From positions 96,843,090-96,907,089 of the forward strand of contig NC_080041.1 of the NCBI RefSeq assembly GCF_012489685.1: 64,000 nucleotides of DNA. Reading direction: 5' to 3'. Below are positions 36,481-48,578 of this stretch, piece after piece. The translations under genes were made by a program, and so were the position numbers. Numbering within the stretch: the first letter of the stretch is position 1; every line of letters begins with the position of its first letter. The notes beneath the pieces are model-generated. The model was not told the DNA's origin, searched no databases, and was given only the letters and a program-made list of their open reading frames with translations. The stretch comes from Lotus japonicus. Lineage: Eukaryota > Streptophyta > Magnoliopsida > Fabales > Fabaceae.

Positions 36481-37143
36481 CTAGGATTATTCCCGTTTGT
36501 CCGTGCGATGCACGGATAATTTTTCACGAACTCCACTGTTAACTACAATTATTCAGAAGTTGATATATATATTATTTTGCTCCTTTGGCCACCAGTCTCC
36601 ACGGGGGAAAGGGGCTCTACGTGACTAATTTGGCTCGGGATACGGTAGTGATGTCTCTGACCACAAAGGTTTTTATTTTTTACCTCAGAGGGGATCGAAC
36701 CCGAGCCAGAAGACTAGGTGAAATCCCTTAAGGAAATGCACATTCACCACTTGTGCCACCCCTTGTGGTTAGAAGTTGATATATATGGATACACCGATGT
36801 ATTTTCTAAGATTTACAATTTTAATTAGTCAAACACTTATATATCGTTATTATCTTATGTTTATGTTTAAATGTTTTATCTTTCTTATATATATGAATTA
36901 TATGAGTTTCAAATGTTAATTGTGTTTGACCCCTGTCGACTTGCACTTTGGCGCAATTTTTATTGTAAAAGATGAATAGTTGACTGAAATGTAATAACAT
37001 ATTAGACTGTGAGGGAGATATTTGAAACAAAAAGAAAATATTTATACACATATCTAAGAGTAATGATTTTTCATATCTCACTTTCTTTCCTATCTCATTT
37101 CCACACATTTCTCTATTTTCTCTTCCTATATATCTAAGGTGGA
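36481..37143 (-). mobile_element. short non-autonomous Helitron, about 663 bp
   Basis: The 3' end on the minus strand is the hairpin CCGTGCATCGCACGG, then ACAAACGGGAATAATCCTAG, with plus-strand CTAG at 36481-36484 and the required flanking A at 36480. A matching 5' end, TCCACCTTAGATATATAGGA, lies at plus 37143 followed by T. The 3' end is well supported; the 5' end is inferred from similarity to the other two Helitrons. A SINE sits inside. Confidence 0.6.
36571..36770 (-). mobile_element. tRNA-derived SINE, 200 bp, with 16-bp target duplication
   Basis: On the minus strand, GGGGTGGCACAAGTGGTGAA (A-box like) is followed by GGGTTCGATCCC (B box), the internal RNA polymerase III promoter of tRNA-derived SINEs. 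A non-tRNA body follows. The element is bounded by AGAAGTTGATATATAT at 36555-36570 and 36771-36786, a perfect 16-bp direct repeat. Confidence 0.88.
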
Positions 37144-38095
37144 TGTGAATAAGAAGTGTCAACAAAACATTATTCCATGAGCTTGCAAATGAGCCTACAT
37201 GGTTAAAATGCAAAAGACAGGTGATCCTAGTTTCTTAAAAGTGAAGTTACATGGACTTAAATCCTTAAAGTTCTAAATCCAATTAGCCTAATTGGTTCCT
37301 TAAATTCTGTAGGTATTGCCCAAAGATTTTAGCAGCAATTTATTTTTATTCTGTTAACCTGTATTGGTCTAGCCATAATCACTCTCATTAGTATAGGTGT
37401 GTTATGTAAGACCTGGATTTTCAGAACAAGCTAATTTCCGACTCACGCGTAGAATCAGTGTAAGCGTGACAGGAGTTTGATATTTGAGAAAGATTAATGA
37501 AGAAGAAAGTTCAGGAATTGCTTGAGGAATGTTGCGTAGTCATTTTAGGAATTAGAGCGAGTCGTCTGCACACCCGCCTTATGGCAAGCGTGTCCAGAAT
37601 AGGCTAATTTCGCTTTAGAGCAACGTTTTAAGTGAGATTTCGAATCCTTGGAAAATTTAAAGATTTTCTTTATTTTTCCTTCGACCAGCGTTTCATTTCG
37701 GAACTCTAGACTGTACGCACGATAGTATTCACTTTTCGGAAGTCCGACGACGCTAATTTCCTTGCTTCGAAACCCTAGATTCGAGCGATGGATGAAGACT
37801 TTTTCTATTCAGGACTTCTAACGAAGTTTCCGTCCGCGATACCAGATTTGTTTCGACATTTCCAATCTTTCTTCAGAAGGAAGTTTTGTCGTCTGAGCAT
37901 CATAGCAAAAAGTAGTTTAACGGGACAGATTAACTTACACCGCCTTTGGGATTTTAGATATCGTTTTTCCCAAATCATAGATAATTGTTTTGAGTTCTGG
38001 AATTCTGACGCCAGAATCTCTCTTAGAATTCCTCGGTGGACGTGCTGCAAAAATCGGAATCGCGAAATTTTCATTTTCCCGCGATTTCACCTGCC

Positions 38096-38104
38096 TATAA
38101 ATAG
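38096..38104 (+). promoter_or_regulatory. TATA box of the solo LTR
   Basis: CCTATAAATAGC lies 0.7 kb into the LTR, a good plant TATA element. It would drive plus-strand transcription from about 38,130. Confidence 0.6.
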
Positions 38105-39329
38105 CTCGAAAAAGCAAAATCTCTTCATTCTCACCCATTCAAGGCCGCGAGCAAGGAGAGAGGAGGAGAGGAGAAATTTTCGCGAAAACTTGACCAATAT
38201 TCGTGCAGTTCGTACCTACTTCTAGGTATTGAGGTAACTAGCATGAATCCTACCTCTGTTTACTGTTTCTGTTGCGTTTCTGAAGTCGTTTCTGTGCTCA
38301 CAGTTTTGAGCTTTTTCTAAAATTGTCCGATTTCCTTGATTTCTTGGTTGGGTTATGTTCCTTATGTTCCCATGAGTCTAAAACCTCTGTCAGTAATCGC
38401 CGATTGCGATTCAGTTGTCCAAGATCTGAAAAATTGATTCAAAACCCCATTAGTCGCACATTTCGAAACTTTATTGTCTAAAAGCTGTAATCTGACTTCG
38501 TGCCTTTAGGATTTGTTGTCACGGATGTCATGAGGATCAATGCTGTCAAATTTGTTTTCCGAACTGATAACTTTGAAGTTTTGAGCCTTTATTTTGGACC
38601 AAAATGCCCCTGGATAGTCGTATTTCGACCCGATTGTCCGAAAATTGTTCCGACAATTTCTTTGCCTTAGTTTTACCCTAAAACTACCTTGTGAATTGAT
38701 TTAGATCGAAGAAAAAGTTCGAAAACCCTATTTTCCATAGTGGCCGAAACCTAATTGCTTGGGTACCGTGTCCAAAAATAATTTTTGGGTCTCTATGACC
38801 TGAGCCATTGCGTAGCTCTTTCAATTGTCAAAATTTTGGCGCCGGTTTCGTGTCATTCTGAGTTCTGTAGCTCGAGTTATGCTCGTTTTAGCGAACGAAG
38901 TCTCCGTTGTCAATTTGTGCCTAAATAGGAACTCTGAAGCTTTAGAGGCTTTCTTTACGATTTCGATTAGTATTAGTAGATCGTGTTTCTCCTAGTGAAG
39001 CTTGTGTTGATGATTGTGTTTTCTTTGTTCTAGGTTCGCAATTTCCATGCCCAACTTCTACTCACGAAGGTAAGGGTAACTCGGTTTTAGAGCGTCTTTG
39101 AGTCTTGCATGCTTTTATCGCACTGCCTGTGGTTGAGATGAAGATGTTTATATTGATTGGCAGATGATTATGATTATTATGCTGAATTTGGAAAATGTTT
39201 TCTGAGAGGCTTCGGCCGTTTACTGGTTTCTGTCGTTACTGCTTCCTGGTGGATGGAACATGTGGTTACTTTGGATTGGTCCTTGGGTGGGCTTTGTTAT
39301 TGTCTGACTTGGCATATAGGGCTTGAGTC

Positions 39330-39535
39330 AAGTGGCGATGAGGAGGTGTGTCCTATCATTGTCCCATCTTGCGAGATGCTAAGTGGCGATCAGGAGGTGT
39401 GTCCTATGATTGTCCCGTCTTGTGTGACGTTAAGTGGCGATTAGGAGGTGTGTCCTATGATTGTCCCGTCATGTATGACGTTATAAGTGGCGATGAGGAG
39501 GTGTGTCCTGTCATTGTCCCGTCTTGAGAGACGAT
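39330..39535 (+). repeat. 51-bp minisatellite in the solo LTR, four copies
   Basis: AAGTGGCGATGAGGAGGTGT followed by GTCCTATCATTGTCCC and a TCTTGCGAGATG-like tail repeats four times with small differences. Confidence 0.9.
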
Positions 39536-40246
39536 ATTGATCGATCCATTTTGTTAGCAGCATATAGTTGCATTATAGGGAACTAACACCTGACCCTATG
39601 TTGTTGGATTTTCGTATTGGTTTATTGGTATCTGATTTGATGTTACATTGTTGAGGTTATTATTATCTGAGTCCGATTTATGTTTAAGTTGTTGATATAT
39701 GAGTTGAGTTATGTTGCTAGTTATTTACCATGCCAGGTAATTAAATTCGAACAGCATGATTTTTCTCTTTTATACATGGTAATTGCATGGAGTTAACCCT
39801 TTCTATTTGCTACTTGTTGTTTGGGCGCTTAACGCTATTAGGCGATGGAGATCCTTCCGCCGAGGCATAGCTACTCGAGTTGGAGATCGAGTTGTAAGCG
39901 GTGGAGTAGAGGTATGAGAAGCAGCTTTGCTTCTCTTCTTGTGGATTATGTTGGAGTCTCTTTTACTTTATGAGAACTCTGTTATTAAAGTCTTGCTTCC
40001 TCCACTGTTAAAGTGCGCATGTTCATTTTGAACCTTACTTATGGTATTGTAAACTATTATTACTGTATATCGGGAAACAAGTTATCTAAATAAAGTTATG
40101 GTATGTTTCCAACCTTTTAGCCGAAGTGTTTAGTTGTTTTACAGAAAAAAAATTCCCTTGGTTTTTAGGGATTGCAGATTGGTCCTTAGACTTTGTTAGG
40201 TTACTAATGTGACTCCTCAGTTGAGAAATTGGGGTGTTACATGTTA

Positions 40247-41468
40247 TGTGTGCTTTTGTGGTTTTTAATTATGATGGTAACTAAAAAAACAACTCACCCT
40301 GGAAATAACTTTCTTTTTTAGACCAAAATTGTTCAATTCAGCTCTCAAGCATCTCTCTAGCTAGAAGATTTTAATGATGTCACTAAAAGAAAAAAATTAA
40401 ATTTTATGATTGCCAAACCGCATTAAACATATACTTGGTTTTTAAGAGATAGGATACAGAAAGAAAAATGACTAAAAAACTGTAACACAAAACTGATAAG
40501 ATTAAAAAACATTGTTGTTCACATAGCTTTTTGAAAGTTTGTCAGTTGTTAGCTAATTAAACAAAAATGAGAGCGTAACAGTATAGACAATGATTTAGCA
40601 ATCACACAATCAAAAAGTTGATTAACCTTGGCCAAAGAGATTAAAGTTAAAATTTTGAAATTAGAGGTTATGTGATATTCTTTTTTTATGAAGGTGAAAT
40701 ATAGTTTAACAATATTATTCATAGCATGAATATCAATTCAAAGTCTTTTGTTTTTCAGCACAGTATCAAATGAGAAGATGTAGCATTTTCATGATCACCT
40801 TCCTTCAAATATCCCTGTATCAAATTCCCTCACGTATGATCATCTAACACCATCACACAAAAACTATTACTCATTATCCCTATCTACAAATAGTTGTATG
40901 AGATAACCAACCAACTATTCTATATCTGTATAAATATTTTTATCACGTTTAACAGCTGCAGTTTGTCATGAGCCATTTTCAACAGGTTTAGCAGCATCAA
41001 CATCTCAAGGAGTGGATTCTTTCAACTTCTATAGTCCTCTTTGCTAATTCATCCATTTGCATCTCTTCCTCATCAAGTTCATGCATTAGAGCTTCAATTT
41101 CTGCAATATATATGGACAAAAAGTCTTAAGAGAACAATGGGACAGCAGAAAAAACACATGCTCATATAACGAAGCATCACATTGTCTACTTGCCTATATT
41201 TATGAGCCTTTGACTGGTCAGCATCTTTTATTTAACATGAATTATTCAAAAGATCAACTGAGTTTGGGGATCCAATGCTCCCCTGAAGTAATCCACAAAC
41301 ATTTGCATAACAGTTCTATTATTATTTGCATGACAGTAATGTGCTCTGATTTTTTTACTTAATCCTAATTGGCTAAGAAATTATAACTATTCACCTGCCA
41401 TATATAGTGCAGAGCATAAAATATTACCTTCACCACAAGAATCCAAAAACCTTCTAGTTTATAACCAA
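40247..41468. other. intergenic between solo LTR and Helitron
   Basis: AT-rich, with one exon-like segment on the minus strand listed separately. No other gene is seen. Confidence 0.5.
40997..41100 (-). other. terminal-exon-like segment, coiled-coil-like, unidentified
   Basis: Behind an acceptor-like TATATATTGCAG the minus strand reads EIEALMHELDEEEMQMDELA then KRTIEVERIHSL and a stop at 40997-40999. The heptad-like charged composition suggests a coiled-coil C-terminus. No upstream exon was found, and the family is not recognised. It could be a captured or relict exon. Confidence 0.3.
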
Positions 41469-42722
41469 CTAGTATTTATACCCGTGCGATGCACGGGGAT
41501 ATTCATTTTTAGTTATGCATATATTTTTTCTAAATTTAGATTTTTTTAAAAGAAAATGTATGGATTAAAAGAAAAAAAGTATTTTAGATATAAAAAATCA
41601 TAAATTTGCAAGTTTTTATCTCTGTAATGAATGTTTTTTAGGTGTTAAATTTTTTTGCGTGTCTTGTCGTTGGTGATTTTTATATAATTACTTAATAATT
41701 ATTACAAAGAGTTGAGGCAATATATATTTTTGAGCTAACAAAACAAAAAGACACATGAATAGGATAAGTAGAGAACAAAAAGAGTTTGTTCAAAAAAAAA
41801 AAAGAACAAAATGAGTTAGTAGAAAATTAGTACTTGGAGGGGAGGGTATATCAAAACAAATTATTCATTTATTAACTATATTTTAAATTCTTCTTTTCAA
41901 AATTGAGTTGAAAAGCCGCTGCCTATGGCAAACTCAAACTTTAAATTGCAAGCTAAAGCAAGGGGAATAGAGGAAGCACTTCTAAATACCATATTCATAT
42001 TAATTTATGCTATAGTACCCGTAAAATCATTATGTTAGTTTTTATGCGGATGGAATTCAAAGGCTGTAAAGATAGGAGAAGCCACAACCACCTCCCTCAA
42101 GTGTAAATCAAATTAGAATAATGTACCCAAAAAAAGTCAAGCATAAGAAGTAAGACAAATAATTAGAATCTGAACTACAATTTTTTTATCAATGGCCAGA
42201 CTGAGGGCTCATTTATGTAAATCGTAGCAAAGCACCAGCCTTCATAAGATTCAATTAAAGAATCCAAAAAATTTATAAGGTTTGCATTGAACTCATTAAA
42301 AAATGATTGTGCCTATAAAAATCAGCAAGCTTGTCTCTCTGCCAGTATCATATATACCAATCATTTATGCGTCCCAAGAAGGAAATCCTTTGGATGTTCC
42401 CGGCAAATATATTTCACAGCACAAAATACTGGCACAAACCCAATTGCTGAATGCAAAGACACCCATCAAAGCCACATTAAGCTCTTAAAGTTACAAACTC
42501 ATTGTAGCGAATTTTATGATTTTGGGAGCTGCCCTTGAGGATGCTGTTGGGAAGCATGCATGTTTGGCGGCGTGTTGTAGTGAACAAAAGTATGAGAGAA
42601 GAGAGAATTCATCTTCAAAGAACCTAGAAAATTTGTTGGAGGGAAGAGTTGCAGTGTCAAATAACATGAAAAATCAATCTTGTCAGTAAAATAGGGATAA
42701 AACAACCACATCATTTCAATTT

Positions 42723-43751
42723 GAGTAAAATACACTCACTCCTCTCAAGGTTTGCAAGAATGACACTCCACCCCATTTTTTTTTAAAATCTACACTCCAC
42801 CCCATTTTTTATAAAGGCAAAATTTAGTGACGAAAACAAATTCGTCACTAATAAAAAATAATTACTAATTAGTGAAAATTTAAATAAATTTAATGCATAT
42901 ACACTATCATACATTAATTTATAAAAATAATTTTACTGAATTAAATTTAAAAAAACTATCAACTCTGTCTGTTAAGTCCACGTCCCATCTATCTCCAAAT
43001 CATATTTCTCACCACAAACGGTCACCACCAAGCCTTTGCTCTCTTTAACATGGCGACCACCGTCCCAGAATGTGAAACCCCATGGCACCACCATGCCTCA
43101 AAGTTTTGTTGCGACTTGAACCCCAGAACGTGAATCGCACATCCTCAAAGCCACTTGTTCAACTACTTATTGTGAACTTCACCTCTTTAAGTTGTGAGTG
43201 AACGCTCTGTTGGTTTAAGATGTTGTTGGATTTTGTTAAAAACGGTGCTCCACCGCATCGTTGGGTTCTAATAACCTCCGATCCACTTCATATTTCTTAA
43301 TTTTGTTTCCCTATTTTCTTCACCTATTTGTGTTACTTTTTGGGTCTACAATCCAATTTTGAAAATTGGAGGTATAAATAGATTATTTTGATTAAAATTG
43401 AATTAATATCAAATATGAAAACACAAGCATGTTTCATTATGTTCGAGATATGGTTTGTAAACCGGTCAGGTGTGCTATTGCAAAATTTACATTGTGAATT
43501 TAAGGAGGAAGAACGCGATTGAGAGAATGGGGAGGACTGTGATGTTTTCCATTTTAAATTTATTGGAATATATTAAAAATATTTTTTAAAATTATTGATT
43601 AACAAATTAAATAATAACTAATTATTAATGAAGAATATTTTTCGTCACTAAATTTGCCTCTATATAAAATGGGGTGGAGTGTAGATTTTAGATAAGAATG
43701 GGGTGGAGTGTAATTCTAACAAACCTTGAGGGGGGAGAGTGTACTTTACTC
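42723..43751. mobile_element. 1029-bp MULE-like element, copy 1
   Basis: The ends GAGTAAAATACACTCACTCC and (reversed) GAGTAAAGTACACTCTCCCC are long imperfect terminal inverted repeats of over 100 bp, including CACTCCACCCCATTTTT twice and TTTAGTGACGAAAA. The 9-bp target duplication TTTCAATTT lies at 42714-42722 and 43752-43760. A copy of exactly the same length is found inverted at 62205-63233. There is no transposase. The interior includes a moderately GC-rich stretch (43,020-43,280) of unknown origin. Confidence 0.93.
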
Positions 43752-43832
43752 TTTCAATTTTAAGCAATTATTGTTTTAATTATGCATTTTTACAAAAAAA
43801 AAAATTGTTGGAACTACAGGAAACCTAAGATA

Positions 43833-44637
43833 GAGACTCATTCATAGCTATTCATCTTCAGCTATTCTAATTATCTAATAAACTAATGGTTAAATAAAAC
43901 TAAATTCACCTCTCATCTGTTACGAACTAACAACTTTTAATGTCTCACATCCGTTACAAAATAATCAGTTCTAATGTTTCTCCACACTTTACAAATTAGT
44001 CACTTTTAATATCCCTCATATGTTACAAATTAATAACTTTTAATGTCTCTCACCCGTTACAAATTAATCACTTATAATGTTTCTTCATCATCTATAGTTT
44101 GGTTCAACAACCAACAATGCATAAACAACCAATGGTTACAAAATAATCACTTCTATCTACTATCTATATATTATTTATGAGACTCATTTATAACTATTCA
44201 TCTTCAGCTCTTCTAATTATCTAATTAACTAATGGTTACATAAAACTAAATTCACCTCTCATTTGTTACAAATTAACAACTTTTAATGTCTCACATCCGT
44301 TACAAAATAATCAGTTCTAATGTTTCTCCACACTTTACAAATTAGTCACTTTTAATATCTCTCATATGTTACAAATTGATAACTTCTAATGTCTCTCACC
44401 CGTTACAAATTAATCACTTTTAATGTTTCTTCATCGTCTATAGTTTGGTTCAACAAAAGCTCAACCAACAATGCATAAACAGCCAATGGATGAGACTCAT
44501 TCATAGCTATTCATCTTCAGCTCTTCTAATTATCTAATTAACTAATGGTTACATAAAACTAAACTCACCCCACATCTGGTACAAATTAACAACTTTTAAT
44601 GTCTCACATCCGTTTCAAATTCATCCTTTTAACCTTA
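43833..44637 (+). repeat. tandem repeat, units 346 and 313 bp plus partial third
   Basis: Each unit begins GAGACTCATTCATAGCTATT (43833, 44179, 44492). Within units, a shorter motif of about 40 bp (GTTACAAATTAATCACTTTTAATGTCTCTC-like) repeats several times, so the block has two levels of repetition. Confidence 0.85.
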
Positions 44638-44706
44638 CCAGACGTCTTAGGTCAAGTTGCTAGAGCCTAGAGAGCTATCTATGATCAACAGAACAAACAC
44701 ATATTG

Positions 44707-44925
44707 TATTAGAGGCTATCTATGCTCTATCTCTAGCCAATGTGAGACTTCTAACACACCCCCTCACGTCCAGGATTGAACAACCTGGAACTTGGGATCA
44801 ACAACAACAGGTGACCCAATTACGGGAGGTCTCCACATCAAACAACAAATGGATCTAGGATAGGCTCTAATACCATATTAGAGACTATCTATGTTCTATC
44901 TCTAGCCAATGTGAGACTTCTAACA
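44707..44925 (-). mobile_element. 219-bp TRIM/SMART-type LTR element
   Basis: Two 50-bp LTRs (44707-44756, 44876-44925) read on the minus strand as TGTTAGAAGTCTCACATTGG ... CTCTAATA. The 5' LTR is followed at once by TGGTATTAGAGCC (plus 44863-44875), a near-perfect tRNA-iMet primer binding site. GAGGGGGTG precedes the other LTR as a polypurine tract. The target duplication TATTG is at 44702-44706 and 44926-44930. The internal region is only about 120 bp and non-coding. Confidence 0.9.
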
Positions 44926-45839
44926 TATTGAAAGTAGTGAAAAAATAGAAAAGATAGAGGAATTAGAAGACTACCCATGCAATGCTCTAATTTTCCGAAA
45001 GTCCCCTCTAATGGAGCAAGGATTCTCCTTTCACCATCCATAGCAATTGCCAATTCCCTCTCGATTGTGATTCTCTTCAGAATTAGTTCTCCAAATCATT
45101 CTATTTATAGTCCAACCCTAGCAAACCTCTTCTGTAAACAAAAAGTTGAATATGAGTTAGGAGAAATTGAAGTAGAAAAAAAATAGGAATCAAATTTTTT
45201 TCCCAAGCCAAGCAATTTAGCAAAAGCAAAATCAACTTGCAGAGTTATTCATCTTTAAACCCTTTTTCTGGGAAAAATAATTATTTGAACTTCCTTCAGT
45301 CTTAAATTTCCACCACTCCAAAAACATAGCCTCAGTAGCAAATGTGTCTACCCTGTAAATTTGAAGCGCTTGATAACGTACCAATTTAATAACGTCTTAT
45401 CATATCCACACATTGAAGCTTTTCATTTATTGGAAAAAGTAAGCAGCAAAATTATTCTTTTATTGGAAAAATTATATTGACGTTCTAAAAAGCAATACAC
45501 GAAACTTAACTGAAGTGGGTTTCCTTTAGTCAATGCAGTTCTTTTCAGTAGAGTCTAGGTCACTGAACCATCAAACGTAAAGCTTGAGCCATTTAGTGAG
45601 ATCCTCCATCTACTCTAATTTATTCTGCGAAATCAACTCTAGAATAAGCTTTACATACAACATTATTAATAATTAAATTAAGAATGACCCATGTGAGACA
45701 AAGACAAAACCACCTTATAATCAAATGGACTAAAATGAAATAAAAAAGTAGAGCCTTCACATGAACATAATAAAATGAAAAAAAAAAGAGACATGTTCTG
45801 ATTTGCTATGGCAAAAGTTATGCTATATGTGAGGTTAAA

Positions 45840-46245
45840 TTGAATTGGGCTTGTCTTGATGATAGTGTATTACTGAGGTGCTGCCTATGAGATGAGTGGA
45901 GGCTTTGCTTTTTCCCTTGGGCTATTATTGGATAAAGCAGCTTCGCTATTGGAAGGATATATTATGCACTTTGGACATATTTTAAAGGATTCTGGTCTTA
46001 TGGTAATGAGGAATCGCTGGTCTACCTTAGTTTTTGATCTAGTTCATCTAAATCATCTTTGAGGCCAAGTGATGTATTGTTAGGACTTGGCTTTTTTGTC
46101 CTATGTACTTTCTTTTTTCTTTAGCTGTTGTTATGTCTCCTTTAGCTTTTGATTTCTTTGTACTGTTTGCTACTTCCATGAGAGTATTGCTCTCATGATG
46201 CTCATTTTAATAAATCTTTGCTTTGTCGAAAAAAAATGAGGAGTA
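45840..46245 (+). mobile_element. LINE-like 3' end with A tail
   Basis: A non-coding segment ends TTTTAATAAATCTTTGCTTT GTCG then eight A, the typical 3' end of plant L1-type LINEs. Frames are heavily broken. The 5' border and target duplication were not resolved. Confidence 0.5.
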
Positions 46246-46608
46246 TCAGGTGAGTCATTAAGAAATATTTATGAAATTAAATTCAGAACTACACAACTAT
46301 AATGTGACCTATTTTCATTAAGCAGTTAATGCAAATAAAAAGTTTATTGATATAGTTGCTTTTAAACATCAAACAATGCATGAACTATGCAGAAAGGAAA
46401 GATGGCTAGGAAACTGAAGTGGCAGTTCCTCACAGTTAGTGGAATTAATGATTGGTCAACTCTAAAGCAAGTGGATAAAGACCTCATTCTAAGAACTGCA
46501 GCATGAGTACTCAGTCTCACTATAATGTTTGAGATAAGAAAATTGACACATATTATTCAGGAAATACTTTAATTTACACACACACACACATATATAACAA
46601 CAATATAC

Positions 46609-46740
46609 TTTAGTTGAAACCAATGGAGCTCTTTCACCAAGTATCTTCACATTTGGAAGGCAACTGAAATCAGAAGCAATCAAAGACATCTTTGGTAGAA
46701 CCTCGTGGAGAACCTCAAGTAATTTTTGGGAAAAATTGAC
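46609..46740 (-). pseudogene. NDUFAF7-like exon fragment
   Basis: The minus strand reads LLEVLHEVLPKMSLIASDFS followed by CLPNVKILGERAPLVSTK, matching the conserved block of plant NDUFAF7 (DUF185, mitochondrial complex I assembly arginine methyltransferase) with its M-S-L-I-A-S-D-F-S and G-E-R-A-P-L-V-S-T-K motifs. A GT donor follows (AAA/GTATAT). No other NDUFAF7 exon was recognised around it, so it looks like a captured exon within the Helitron. The reading frame is intact. Confidence 0.7.
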
Positions 46741-47029
46741 ATATGATAAATGCAAAAAAGTGAAGAAAAAAAAACATTTTCACATCAGTCTTGAGGCAAC
46801 CGGTTGGAAACCAAAACCTGTGTGATTTTGGGTGACCTTTAGACTAAATGCTCTTGAGTGCAGATACTATAGTGGCTTGAGTTTTTCTAGTCTCATCCAA
46901 CTAATGTAGAATGAAACTAAATTGGGAAGAAAGGAAAAGTTCCTAATAATAAGTGCAACTACATAAGTGCAAAATGCTCAATTGATTTAAACATTAAAAA
47001 GATACCATTAATCAAGAGTATCCTGAAGC

Positions 47030-47789
47030 TTTACGTAACCGAGAATCCATACCCAAGCCAATGACATCAGAACCATAGCTTCATGATTTTCAGCCTTGTG
47101 CAAGTCTCCATGAACATCCTGCAAAAAGGTAAAATTGCAATTTAGAGTGAGAAGGTGACAAACAATAGCAAAGAGGAAACCTCAACCTTGATAACATTGA
47201 AGTAAAAAGCAAATATAGGGGTAAAGAAAAAATCAAGTGGAATAAGGTGGTTAATTAGTTGTTAGTTGTCTATCTGTAAAGATGCTACAGGAGCATTTCC
47301 TACTGCGGAAAATAAACCTATTCTTGAGATGGTTCTACCATCACACCCTGCAGCACCTCAGCTTATTGAAGAAGATAGGGTAAATTGTGACAATTAGGAA
47401 AAATGGAGGCTTCTGCCTATGATATTGAAGCTAGAGCAGTTTCCAGAGAAAATGGTTCGTAACATACCATATTGGCTGCAAGTTGAATCGATGTAACATC
47501 ACTTTATGCTATATATCAAATGCCAAATTATGTGGGTAATATAACATGCTGAGTAAAAGTCATAGTCAATTGCTAGGTTAAATGGAAAGAGAAAAAATGA
47601 TTGATTCATCCATCGTGGTATCTAAATAAAATAAAAACAAAACAAAAACAAACTGCCTTTAATATACAATGAAAGTTTAATCAAGTTATACCTCTGAGGC
47701 CAGCCATTGTTGTCCCATAAGTTTTATACAAAACACACAAATTAGGAACTCTAACCTGCAGGATCCCAAGCTTTCGGAGCAAGTACTCT
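47030..47789 (-). other. two exon-like segments, unidentified
   Basis: A 34-bp segment (47756-47789) reads EYLLRKLGILQ with AG acceptor and GT donor. The next (from 47118 downwards) reads DVHGDLHKAENHEAMVLMSL after CTTTTTGCAG. They join in phase as GILQ-DVHGDL. The source gene is not recognised. Same strand as the Helitron, so possibly captured with the NDUFAF7 exon. Confidence 0.35.
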
Positions 47790-48578
47790 CTGCAGTACAA
47801 TAAAAAATATCAGCAAAGTCCACTCACATCTTAGCAATCAAACATTATGAAATCTGCACGTTGGTGAAGTCATTCATTACCTTGAATATTTTCAGTAGCA
47901 TGTTACGAAAACTCAAAAATAAAACGGAATCACCAAGATATTGAAATATCAATGAACAATTTAAAAATAAATGGCTGGCAGGGTATAACACTGAAGCAGA
48001 TAAGACTCAGAAATGTCGTGAAGGGTTACCAAATTAAAGAAAATCCGAACTACAATACAAATAGCTCTCGTTGAACGAAGAACTCAAACCGAAGAATGCC
48101 ACCACCTGAGAATAAAATGAGAAGAAGAACCGGTGGGAAAATCAGAACGAAGAATCAAATTGCAGAAAGAAAGCATAAAAACAAAGGTGCTTACGCGTAA
48201 TATGATGAAGGAGAACACAAAAGGAAAAGGTGGAATGGTGAACGAAAAGGAAAAGGGCGACGCCTTTAGAAGAGGTGTGAGAACGGAAACGAAAGGAAAC
48301 CATAAAAGGGTGGAACTTGGAAGACCGAAAACGGAAGGGAGACATGAAGGGGAAAACGGAACGTTCAAACTTCAAACACAGCGAGGAGTTCTGAAGTTGA
48401 AAAGGAAAAAATCAAATGGCTAAGATTGAATGCTACAGACGGCCAGGATTAGATCTCTAACTAATTATATGGAGATTTACTGAATTGTCCATGGAAAAAT
48501 TTAAGTTTATGTTCAATGGTTTATTGAATTACAAACTTACCCTTAAGGCTGCCAAAACTCTTCCTTTATATAGTTTAT

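Larger units (their letters stand above)
37405..40241 (+). mobile_element. solo LTR, 2837 bp
   Basis: The segment begins TGTAAGACCTGGATTTTCAG and ends GAAATTGGGGTGTTACA, giving the inverted tips TGTAA/TTACA. It is flanked by the 5-bp target duplication TGTTA (37400-37404 and 40242-40246). Inside, TATAAATAG (38096) and AATAAA (40089) fit an LTR promoter and polyadenylation signal. No primer binding site, internal region or second LTR is present next to it, so it is the product of LTR-LTR recombination of a long-LTR retrotransposon. ORFs at 37,788-38,225 are within the LTR and not genes. Confidence 0.9.

Noticed and set aside
37788..38225. 145-residue plus ORF
   Set aside because: Lies within the solo LTR, spans its TATA region and has no domain.
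48084..48423. Overlapping ORFs of 77-96 residues on both strands
   Set aside because: Low-complexity purine/pyrimidine-skewed stretch near the Helitron 5' end; no conserved motif, and opposite-strand ORFs mirror each other.
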